The notes beneath the pieces are model-generated. The model was not told where the DNA came from. It made no database searches and worked only from the letters and a program-made list of their open reading frames with translations. DNA of 64,000 nucleotides. It comes from Desmodus rotundus. Taxonomy: Eukaryota; Chordata; Mammalia; Chiroptera; Phyllostomidae. A program made the translations under genes and the position numbers. How positions within the stretch are numbered: the first letter of the stretch is position 1; each line of letters starts with the position of its first letter. Positions 54,634 to 64,000 of this stretch are shown one piece after another. The stretch lies in NCBI RefSeq assembly GCF_022682495.2, contig NC_071392.1, positions 131,625,318-131,689,317 of the forward strand, read 5' to 3'.

Positions 54634-55570
54634 CATCAGGTCCTCAAATAACATTGTTTCATTCAACATCATTTTGTTATAAGGTTGATGAGGAAAACAA
54701 TAGATTCCCAGCCAGGTCCACTGTTTGGAAGGAGTTTGCACATTCTCCCCATGTCTGCGTGGGTTTTCTTCTGGTGCTCCGGTTTCCTCCCACATCCCAA
54801 AGATGTGCACATGAGGTAAATTGGCATGTCTAATTATCCCACTCTGAGTGAGGGCGGGTGTACGTGAGTGGCTCTGTGACAGAAAGGTGTCCTGTCCAGA
54901 GTGTGTTCCTGCCTTGCACCCTGAGCTGCCCTGACAGTCTTCAGCCACTGGAAACCTTGAACTTGAATGAGCATGTGGGAATATGATCTTACTTGTTTTT
55001 AATTAATCTTTCTTAAATCTATATAGAACTCACATTTACTTAATGTTTATTAGAAGTGTTTTTGATTTTTATTTAGAAGTTTGGTGATGTTTTTGTGACC
55101 AGAGATATGCTATAGGAACTTCATTCAACTCTCATTTATATTAGTTTTCTGTGGTAAAAATGGTTTTGTTAGAAGTCATTTAATCCACTCATTTACTGAT
55201 GGGCACTTAGGCTGTTTCCAGCACTTGGCTAAGTTGAAACTAATCAATAAAACAAACAAGCAAGCAAAATAGAACCAGAGACATGGAAATAAAGAACAAA
55301 CTGACAGTGACCTGAGGGAAGGGGGAAGGGGGATAACAGGAGAAAGAAAGGGAAGGGTCAGGTCAACCAACATGTATAAAGAACCCATGGACAAAGACAA
55401 TAGGAAAGGGAATTGAATGTGGGAGTTGGGGAGTGGGTAGGGCAGGGGAGATTAATGGGGGGAAAATGGGTACAACTTTAATTGAACAACAATAAAAAAT
55501 AATTTTAAAAAGTCATTTAGCTTATAGGTGCGATTTGCAAGAACCTTTCTATGATGTTGAGGACTTACTG
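54634..55570 (-). mobile_element. Tigger-like DNA transposon, split by an L1
   Basis: Terminal inverted repeats: left 'catcaggtcctcaaataac', right (complement) 'cagtaagtcctcaacatcat'. TA lies on both sides (54632-54633, 55571-55572), the target duplication of Tc1/mariner elements. 'gtctgcgtgggttttcttct' near 54755 is a well-known internal word of this repeat type. The 55183-55509 segment is a later L1 insertion. No transposase frame is present, so the copy is non-autonomous. Confidence 0.7.
55173..55519 (+). mobile_element. Twin-primed L1 insertion inside a DNA transposon
   Basis: The right part (from about 55233) is a sense L1 3' end with G-rich UTR and A-tail. The left 50 bp (55183-55232, 'tactgatgggcacttaggc' and on) is an upstream ORF2 piece in the opposite orientation. 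Direct repeats 'aagtcattta' at 55173-55182 and 55510-55519 enclose both. This is the second clear twin-priming scar in the window. Confidence 0.88.
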
Positions 55571-55572
55571 TA

Positions 55573-55914
55573 ATATCATAATAATGTAAGATAAAACAGT
55601 AATAATATGTGTTTGGCATATGAGCATCCATAGCATTACATAAAATTAACTGTGTGAACTGTACTAATTTTTAGTTATTTAATGCCATATAAACTATAAG
55701 AAAAAGTATTATGTGGGACTTCATTTCTTATGACAAATTAAAAGCAGAACTTCAACTTTCCCACCTCAAGAAAAAGATCCAAAAACTCTGTGATAAAACA
55801 TTTTCAATCCAAATATAATAACAGGAGAAGCAGTACTTAAGTTAAGAAATACTTTGAAGACTGTGTAAAAGCAAACATTTTGTTTCTACTTATAAAAATT
55901 AAAAACAACAGATT
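55573..55914. other. AT-rich unassigned DNA
   Basis: No gene or repeat is recognised. Confidence 0.4.
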
Positions 55915-56117
55915 TCCAAGTTCTTTTTTGTTGTTGTTGTTGTTGTTCAAGTAGTTTTCTGCCTTTTCCCCCCACCCCTCCCCACCAACCCAGCCCTCCC
56001 TCCTCCCTGCCTTGTTTCCACCCCCCAGTTATTGTCCATGTGTCCTTTATAATTGCTCCTGCAAACCCTTCACCCTTTTCCCCTGAAATTCCCTCCCCTC
56101 TCCCCTCCAAGTTCTTT
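55915..56117 (-). mobile_element. 5'-truncated L1 3' end, antisense
   Basis: A T/GTT-rich left edge leads into the pyrimidine-rich reverse complement of the L1 3' UTR ('gttattgtccatgtgtcctt'). Perfect 12-bp duplications 'tccaagttcttt' at 55915-55926 and 56106-56117 flank it. The insert is only about 180 bp. Confidence 0.92.
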
Positions 56118-56829
56118 AAGAAGAAAATTCTTCATAATTTTGAGTTTAGAGGAACTTAAGTTTTAAACAAAAACATATCAAAATAATTGTTTTTAGATTG
56201 TGATCATTCTCAGTAGTTGTAGATGAAACTATGGATCCTTTATGCAAAGTTTCTTCTAAAAATATATTATAAAAATCTTTTACTGAATTATAAAATGCTA
56301 TCCTCAGAAAGGATAATAATATTTAATGTGCTGCTTTTGTATCTTGCATTAGGCATTTGACACAAGATTTTTTTTTTTTTTTACAGTTGATAGCAATGTT
56401 AGATGGCTTACTAAGAGATTTCTGTTTCTCTTAGTTAAGGGAACTAAGTTAAGGGAACACAGTTAAGGGAACTTGTGAATCTGCTGAAGAACTATTCACA
56501 GAATGGAAATTCAGCACAGGAAAGACTCATGCCACTGATGATAAAATACATGTGGCAAAGTCCAAAAGTGAAGAAGGAGCTTACATGCCTGTCAAGTGTT
56601 GTGCCCATCCTTCAGTTGTGTGTTCAAAAATTAATAAAGTGTGTGTAATATAAGAGAATTATTGGTCAGAGGTAGACTAATTGTGGGCAGCCAGGTCCAT
56701 CATTTTCTTCAATCCCAGGCAGACTACAAGACATGGGATTATGGATCTGCCTTGTCAGATGCTAACACATGACATTCACACCAGACACAGAACAGCTGTG
56801 GACAATGGAAGAATAAATGGAAGATTTAG
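56118..56829. other. Unassigned DNA
   Basis: No gene is seen. A 15-bp unit around 'gttaagggaac' is repeated three times at 56435-56475. The remainder is not assigned. Confidence 0.4.
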
Positions 56830-58318
56830 CACTGCATTGTAAGGTATGCAAAACCTGCATAGGAAGAATTACTAATGACAATGGGCACATACATAAAATT
56901 CATCATACAAAATTGCACTATTCAGCGCTTTCAACTATATTTACAGAGATATACAAGCATCACTATGATCTAATTCTAGAATATATCATCACCCTAAAAG
57001 GAAACTCCACACTTATTAACACTCACTCCCTATTTTCCTCTTCCCCTAACCTTTGGCAACCACTGATCTACTTTCTGTCAGTATGGATTTGCTTTTTTTG
57101 ACCACTTTATATAAATTGAATCATAAAACATGTACCCTTTTCCATCTGACTTCTTTCACTTAACAAATGTTTCCAAGGTTTATCCAGGTTATAACATGTA
57201 TCAATACTTCATTATTTTTATTGTTGACTAATATTTAATTATAGGAACAAATCACACTTTGTTTATCCACTCATCAGCTCACATACAATTGGGTTATTTC
57301 CTCTTGTGGCTATTATGAATAGTGGTGCAATGGACATTTGTGTACATGTTCTTGTATGTACCTAGGAATGGAGTTTCTGAGTCCTGTGTTTAACATTTTG
57401 AGGAACTGCCAGACTGTTGTCCAAGACAGCTGCACCATTTGACATTCCCACCAGCCATATAATAGGATTCTGATTTCTTCACAACCTCATCAATATTTAT
57501 TATTGTCCATGTATTTTTTAAATCATAGCCATCCCAGTGGGTGTGGTTTTGCATGTCCCTAATGATGAATGATGTTCAGCATCTTTTTATGTTATTATTG
57601 ACCATTAGTATATCTTCACTGGAGAAATGCCTATTCAAAACTGTGCCCATTTTAAAACTGGATTATTTGTCTTTTGTGTGTAGAGTTGTAAGAGTGTTCT
57701 GTATATTATAGAAACTAGTCTCTTATCAGTTATGATTTGCAAATATTTTCTCCAATTCTGTAGGTAAGTTGTCCATTTACTTTCTTATGGTGTACTTTGA
57801 AGCATAATTTTTTTATTTTCATGAAGTTCAATCAATATTTTTCATTAGTTGGTCTTTTGTGTCATATCTAAGACCATGTTATATCTAATACAAGGTCATG
57901 AAGACTTAGAAGAAATTAGAATTTTTTTCTGAGAGTTTTATAATTTTAGCTCTTACACTTAGGTATTTAATTTATTTTGAATTAATTCTTGTATATGCTG
58001 TGAAGTTTAGGTTCAAATCCATTCTTTTTTTATGCAGCTATCTAGTTGTCCCAGCATCTCTTGTTTCAAAGGCTCTTATTTCCCCATTTATACTCCTTAG
58101 CCTTGTCAAAATTAATTTAGTGTGAATGTGTGAGCTTATTTCTGGACTCAATTATATTGTATTGATCTATTTGTCTACCATTATGTTAGTACAATACAGT
58201 GTCAATTACTGTAGGTTTCTAGTAAGTTTTAAGTGTGACTTCTCCATATTTGTTCTTTATCAAGGTTGTTTCAGCGATTTTAGTCCCTTTCATTTTCATG
58301 TGGATTTTAAAAACACAG
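56830..58318 (-). repeat. Old L1 (L1M) 3' UTR and ORF2 C-terminal part, antisense
   Basis: Antisense L1M landmarks appear in order: 'taacctttggcaaccactga', 'cttatgatg' type 3'-UTR words, 'cattcccaccagccatataa', 'gagaaatgcctattcaaaac', 'tctcttatcagttatgattt', 'tagttgtcccagcatctctt'. No open ORF2 frame remains. It is cut at about 58318 by the start of another L1. Confidence 0.8.
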
Positions 58319-61013
58319 ACTTCATTTTTTAGAGCAGTTTTAGGTTTACAGAAAAATTGAGCAGAAGGTACAGAGAGTTTTCGTATACTCCTTGCTCTCC
58401 CAACACACAGTATCTCTTTCAAAATTCTACACCAGGGTGGTACGTTTCTTATTATATAATTGACAAACCTGTATTGACACATCATTATCACCAAAGTCCA
58501 CAGTTTACATTATGATTTATTTTTGGTGTTGTACTTTTTATGAGTTTTGACAAATGTATAATGGCGTATATCCTACATTGCAATGTCAAACAGAATAGTT
58601 TCACTGCCCCCAAAATTCTCTGTGCCTTGTCTATTTTATCCTTCCCTTCTTTCTATCCCTGGCAACTACTGATCACTTTACTGTCTCCATAGTTTTGTCT
58701 TTTCCAGAATGTAATATAGTTGGAATTATAAAGTATGTAGTTTTTTCAGATTGGCTTTTTCATTTAGTATTATTCATTTAAGATTCCTCCATGTCTTTTC
58801 ATAGCTCGATAGCTCATTTTTTAGTGCTGAATAACATTCCATTGTTTGTACCACAGTTTATTGATTCAGATACTGAAGGACATCTTGGTTGCTTCCAAGT
58901 TTTGGTAATTATAAATAAAATTGCTCTATTCACACGTGCAGGTTTTTCTGTAGACAAAAATTATTTAACTTTGGGGGTAAACAGCAAGGAGTGTGACTGC
59001 CAGATCACATGGTAACACTATGTTTAGATTTTTAAGAAACCACCAACTGTCTTCCAAAGTAGCTATACCATTTTGTTTTCCCACCAACAATGAACAATTA
59101 AAGTTCTATTGAGTTTTGGCCATTCTAATTGATGTGTAGTGGTGTTTCATTGGTGTTTTAATTTGCAATTCCCTAATGATGTATGAGGTGGAGCATCTTT
59201 TCATATGCTTATTTGCCATCTGTATATCTTTAGCGAGTCATCTGTTCAGGTCTTTTGCTATTTTTAATTGGGTTATTTGTTTCCTTTTCATTGCATTTTA
59301 AGTATTCATGTATATTTTGCCTAACAGTTCTTTGCCAGATGTGTTTTTCTCAAACATTTTCTCCTAGTCTGTGGCTTGTTTTCTCATTCTCTTGGCAGTG
59401 TCTTTTGCAGACAGAGTTTTTATTTTTAACGAAGTCCAGTTTATGAATTATTTTCTTCATGGATTGTGCCTTTGGCATTGTACCTTCCAAAAGGCCATAA
59501 GTCATAACTAAGTACACCTATATTTTCTCCTATGTTATCTTCTAGGAGTTTTATAATTTTTTATTTTATATTTTGGTCTGTGAGATATATGAAGGCTGTG
59601 AGTTCTCTGTTTAGATGTTTTTATTTTTATTTTTTTTGCATGTGGATCTCCAGTTACTCTAGCACTACTTGGTGAAAAGATAATCTTTATTTTATTGTCT
59701 TTTCACCTCTGTCAAAGATCAGTTGACCATAAATATATATTTCTTGGATTTCTACTTCTTTTCCATTGACATTTTTGTCTATTCTTTGCCAATACTTCTC
59801 TGTCTTAATTACTTTAGGTTTCTAGTAAGCCTTGAGATTGAGTAGCATCAATCTTCCAAATTTGTTCTCTTTTAATATTGTGTTGGCTATTCTGGGTCTT
59901 TTGCCTCTCCACACAAACTTTAGAGTCAATTTTTTCAATATCCATGAAGTAGCTTGCTAAGATTTTTAAAATTGGAATTGCATTAAATCTATAAATCAAT
60001 TGGGAAGAACTGACATTTGACAATATTGAGCTTCTTATCCATCGACATAAAATATCTTTATATTTATGTACTTCTTTGGGATCTTCCATCAGAGTTTTGT
60101 AGTTTTTCTCACATAGTTCTTATATATATTTTATAAGATTTATATCTAAATAATTTTGAGTACCTTAAATTGTTTTTCATTTCATTTCACTTGTTCATTG
60201 CTGCTATACAGAAAAACAATAAAGTTTTGTATATTAACTTTGAATCCTGAAACCTGACTAAATTGTTTTAGTTTCAGGAGGTACTTTTATTGATTCCTTT
60301 TGGATTTTCTATATAGATCATCATGTCATCTGCAAAAAAAGAAAGTTTTATTACTTCCTCTTTCTGTCTACCCTTTATTTCTTTTTCTTGTCTTATGGAA
60401 GTAGCTATGATTTCTATGATGTTGAGAAGGAGTGTTGTGGTAAAGCTTCTACTTTGTCATCATTAAGAATGATGTTAGCTGTAAGCTTTTTGGAGATATT
60501 CTTGATCAAGTTGAGGAAGTTCGATCTATTTCTAGTTTACTGAGAGATTTTATCGTAATTGGATATTGGATTTTACCAATAAGTTTTCTGCATCTATTGA
60601 TATGATTTTGTGATTTTTTTCTTTAACTTGTTGATATGGATTACATTAATTGATTTTTGAATGTTGAAGTGGCCTTGCATACCAGGAATAAATCCCACTT
60701 GGTCCTGGTGTATAATTCTTTGTATACTTTCTTAGACTTGATATGTTAATGTTTTTGATGAATTTTGTTTCTATGTTCATGAGAGATATTAGCCTGTGGT
60801 TTTCTTTTCTTGTAATGTATTCATCTGGTTTTAGTATTGTGGTAATTCTAGCCTCATAGAATAAGTTAGAAATTCTCTGTTTCTATCTTATGAAAGAGAT
60901 TATAGAGAATTGGTATAATTTCTTTCTTAAATGTTTGGTGAAATTAATCAGTTAACTCATTCAGGCCTTGTGTTTTTGCTTGGAAGGTTATTAATTATTA
61001 ATTCAATTTCTTT

Positions 61014-61381
61014 TTTCCCCTCTCTCTTTTTTCTTTATTGTTGTTCAAGTACAATTGTCTCACTTTTCCCCCCACCACTCCCACCCATGTCAGCCATCCT
61101 CACCTCCCACCCTCGATCCTACCCCCTTTTGACTTTGTCCATGTGTCCTTTATACATGTTCCTTGATGACCCTTTCACCTCCCTGCCCCATTATCCCCTC
61201 CCACCTCCTCTATGGTTTCTGTCAGTTTTTTCTTTATTTCAATGTCTCTGGTTATATTTTGCTTGCTTGTTTGTTTTGTTGATTAGGTTCCACTTATAGG
61301 TGAGATCATATGGTATTTGTCTTTCACCATCTGGCTTCTTTCACTTAGCATAATGCTCTTCAGATCCATCCATGCTGTCAT
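61014..61381 (-). mobile_element. Younger 5'-truncated L1 3' end nested in the old L1
   Basis: Starts at a T-rich run ('ttctttattgttgttcaagt'), then the 3' UTR and the ORF2 stop region in antisense ('ttaggttccacttataggtg'), ending near 'atccatgctgtcatg'. The old L1 text stops at 'ttcaatttctttt' (61000-61012) and resumes at 'gaattctttaat' (61382), a weak duplication. Confidence 0.85.
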
Positions 61382-61750
61382 GAATTCTTTAATCTGTATA
61401 AGCCTATTCAAATTGTCTGTTTCTTCTGGAGCAAGTTTTGGCACATTTTAAGAAATGGTCCTTTTTATCCAGATTATCAAAGTTGTGGGCATAAAGTTAT
61501 TTATAATATTTCTTTATTATTCTTTTAATATATATATAGGATCAATAGTGATGACCCTCACTTCCAATATTAATAACTTATCTTCTTTCTCTTTTTAAAT
61601 CAACCTAACTAGAGGCTTATTGATTTTGTCGATCTTTTCAAAGAACTAGTTTATGATTTTGTTGATTTTCTTACAGATTTTATGTTTTCAATTTCATTGA
61701 TTTCTGCTCTCTTTTTTTTATGATTCTTTTTCTTCTGCTTACTTGTATTT

Positions 61751-61955
61751 AAGTTCTTTGTTTTTTTATTTTTTTAAATTTATTTATTTATTTTTATTAA
61801 GTTACAATTGTCTGCATTTACTCCCCTTCCCTCCACCCCACCCCAGCCAGTCCCACCTCCCTCCCCCACCTCTACCCTCCCCCTTGATTTTGTCCTTGTG
61901 TCCTTTATAGTAGCTCCTTTACCCAGCAAGGCTCTCAATCAAGTTCTTTGTTTTT
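61751..61955 (-). mobile_element. Short twin-primed L1 with ORF1-derived tip
   Basis: Perfect 15-bp duplications 'aagttctttgttttt' at 61751-61765 and 61941-61955. Between them is an antisense L1 3' UTR (61766-61918). About 25 bases of L1 ORF1 follow (61919-61943) in the opposite orientation, identical to the complement of 50351-50376 in this window. The ORF1 piece lies more than 4 kb upstream of the 3' UTR in a full L1, so the junction is a long-range switch with inversion. Confidence 0.9.
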
Positions 61956-63135
61956 GAAGTTTCCTAAGATGGAAGCTAAGATTATTGATTTTAGATCTTT
62001 TTTCTTTTCTAATACGTGCACTGAATGCTCTAAATTTCCCTCTAAGCACAATTTTCACTGATCCTCAAAACTTTGATAAGTGGTATTTTCATTTTTATTT
62101 TACTCAAAATAGTTTTTTCTTTCTCTTGAGATTATTTCTTTGATACATGTGTTATTTAGAAGTATATTGTTTGATCTCCAAATATTTAGGACCTTTCTAG
62201 CTCTCTTTCTGTTATTAATTTCTGGTTTAATTCAGTTGTTATCTGAGAGCATACTTTGTATTATTTCTATTCTTTTGAATTTGTTAAGGTATATATTATG
62301 GCCCAGAATGTGGTCTGTCTTGGTAAATGTCCAATATGACTTTGAGAGGAATGTGTATTCTACTATTGTTAAATGAAATAATCAATAAATGTCAAACATA
62401 TCTAGTTGATTGATGATACTATTGAGTTCAACTATATCCTTACTGATTTTCTGCTTGCTAAATCTATTTCTGGAAGAGGAATATTGAAGTCTCCAACTGT
62501 AATGATGGATTTATCTCTTTTTCCTTGCAATTCTATCAGTTTTTTTCACATATTTCAACACTCTGTTATTAAGGATATACACATTTTGTTATGTCTTCTT
62601 GAAAATTCGAACCCTTTATTATTATGTAATGACCCTCTTTATCCCTAATAACTTTCCTTGTTCTGAAGTCTGATCTGTCTGAAATTAATGTAGTTACTTC
62701 TGATTTCTATTTATTAGTGTTAGCATGGTGTATCTTTATCCATCTCTTTATTTGAGTCTTTATGTAGCTTCACATTTTACGTGTGTCTCTTGTAGACAAT
62801 AAATATATCATTGAGCCTTATTTTTTTGATCCACTCTGACAATTTATGACTTTTAATTGGTGCATTGAGGCCATTGGTGTTTAAGGTGATTACTGATACA
62901 GTTAAATTAATATCTACCATATTTGTTATGGTTTCTCTTCATTGCCCTTGTTTTTTGTTCCTATTTTAGTCCATTGTTTCTAACATGTGTGGTTTTATTT
63001 AGCATTTTATGTAATTCCATTTTCTCTCCTTTCTTAGCATATCAGTTATACTTGTATTGTGGTTGCTCTAGAGTTTGTGTTCACAACTTACTCAAATTCA
63101 CTTTCAAATAATGAGACACTTCTTCACAGTTAGTC

Positions 63136-63370
63136 AAAATACCCTATAATAGCCCTGGCTGGAGTGGCTCAGTGTATTGAGTGCCATCCTGTGAACCAAA
63201 GTGTTGCTGGTTTGATTCCCAGTCAGGACACATGCCTGGATTGCGAGCCGGGTCCCCAGGGGGTGGCATGCAAGATGCATCCACACATTGATGTTTCTCT
63301 CCCTCTCTTTTTCCCTCCCTTTCCCTTTCTCTAAAAATAAAGAAAATCTTTTTAAAAATACCCTATAATA
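63136..63370 (+). mobile_element. Ves-type bat SINE, sense, perfect target-site duplication
   Basis: The SINE spans 63152-63354: head 'gccctggctggagtggctca' (A box), 'ggtttgattcc' at 63209-63219 (B box), body 'cacacattgatgtttctctc', CT-rich stretch and A-tail. The 16-bp duplication 'aaaataccctataata' is perfect at 63136-63151 and 63355-63370. It sits inside the old L1 and is therefore younger. Confidence 0.97.
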
Positions 63371-64000
63371 ACAAGATAACCCAAATTCCTTCCTTTTGTC
63401 CTTGTATCATTGCTGTCAATCTTTCTCTTATGTGTAAGAATACATAAAGATATAAGCATACATAAATACATTTTTGTTATTTATTTAATTTACCTTTCCT
63501 TATTCTCTCTCCAATACTCTTCTTTATGTAGATCCAAGTTTCTGACATATGTAATTTTTTTTCTCTCTGAAAAACTTCTTTTACATTTCTTGCAGGGCAA
63601 GTCTACTTGGAACAAATTTTCTCAATTTCCATTTGTCTGAGAAAGTCTTTCTTTTACACTGTTGAAGAGTAGTGTACAGAAGTCTAGGTTGGTATTTTTC
63701 CTCTCAATACTAAATATACCACACCACTCTCTTTTTACTTGCATGATTTCTGAGGAGAAGTTAGATGTAATTCTTATGTATAGATGCAATGCTTCCTCTT
63801 TGGATTATTTCAATATTTTTCTCTATCTTTGATTTTCTAAAGTTTGAATATGATATGCCCTAGATGTAATCCTTTCTTGGAAGTTATCCTTCTTGGCATT
63901 CTCTGAGATTCCTAGATCTGTGGTTGGGTGTTGAACATTAATTTAAAGGAAATTATCAGTCATTATTGCTTCAAATTTTTCTGTTTCTTTCTATCTTTAT

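Larger units (their letters stand above)
58319..64000 (-). repeat. Long old L1 (L1MA/MB-like), antisense, running off the window
   Basis: It begins with the L1M 3'-UTR signature 'ttttaggtttacagaaaaat'. It then runs through a complete decayed ORF2 in antisense: C-terminus (58.7-59.9 kb), RT (60.0-61.0 and 61.4 kb on, 'ctatatagatcatcatgtca' over the active site near 60320) and endonuclease (62.0-62.9 kb). ORF1 begins near 63.5 kb and leaves the window. Stops interrupt all frames. Younger L1s (61014-61380, 61751-61955) and a SINE (63136-63370) are nested in it. Confidence 0.85.

Noticed and set aside
53985..54640. Full ERV beside the LTR
   Set aside because: Only LTR sequence is present; the interior between its two halves is Tigger1, not retroviral genes.
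56435..56800. Possible processed pseudogene ('aaattaataaagtgtg' looks like a poly-A signal)
   Set aside because: No recognisable coding sequence, no A-tail and no target-site duplication were found.
1..64000. A new defence, toxin or operon-like system
   Set aside because: This is mammalian repeat-rich DNA; no clustered genes, phage or bacterial features exist in it.

Overview
This window is non-coding mammalian nuclear DNA made mostly of transposable elements. Four tRNA-derived SINEs of the bat Ves type (28.2, 43.8, 53.4 and 63.2 kb), two ORF1-only 'half-LINE' (HAL1) elements and many bat-style L1 3' ends point to a bat, most likely a yangochiropteran (vesper-type) microbat. I base this on repeat families recognised by eye; no database was searched. 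I recognise no host protein-coding exon, rRNA gene or functional tRNA gene.

Layout. 0-11 kb: L2 and LTR remnants, then a long mosaic of old minus-strand L1 (1.9-6.1 kb) with a younger L1 tail inserted at 4.07 kb, an L1ME tail, a palindromic DNA transposon (8.2-8.8 kb), and another old minus-strand L1 (9.2-10.6 kb). 11-16 kb: a full-length HAL1 (11.3-13.2 kb), then two L1 3' ends fused head to head as a 1.1-kb inverted repeat (14.5-15.6 kb). 16-22 kb: a possible LTR relic, mostly unassigned DNA, a long GGAA microsatellite, LTR, MIR, L2 and ancient-repeat relics, a mariner-type MITE, and a GT/GA microsatellite. 22.3-24.5 kb: a second full-length HAL1 that seems to carry a 3' transduction. 25-36 kb: a truncated L1, L1ME and MIR pieces, a Ves SINE, a twin-primed L1, LTR and hAT relics, and long unassigned stretches.

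36.8-40.7 kb: a decayed minus-strand class I (gammaretrovirus-like) endogenous retrovirus. Gag, protease, a stub of reverse transcriptase and integrase remain. Most of RT/RNase H and env are missing, and catalytic residues are lost. 41-46 kb: MIR, MER5A, L2, a Ves SINE and LTR relics. 46.1-52.9 kb: a near full-length minus-strand L1 with an intact 310-residue ORF1 and a broken ORF2. 53-56 kb: a nested stack (LTR, Tigger1, Tigger-like transposon, twin-primed L1). 56.8-64 kb: two old minus-strand L1s. The second runs off the window and carries two younger L1 insertions and a Ves SINE.

The only long intact coding frame is the L1 ORF1. Genes do not work together here; the window is a layered record of retrotransposition. 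The most informative structures are the L1 inverted repeat, the HAL1 pair with a shared coding length and a likely transduction, the repeated twin-priming scars and the internally deleted ERV. I found no evidence of a novel functional system.
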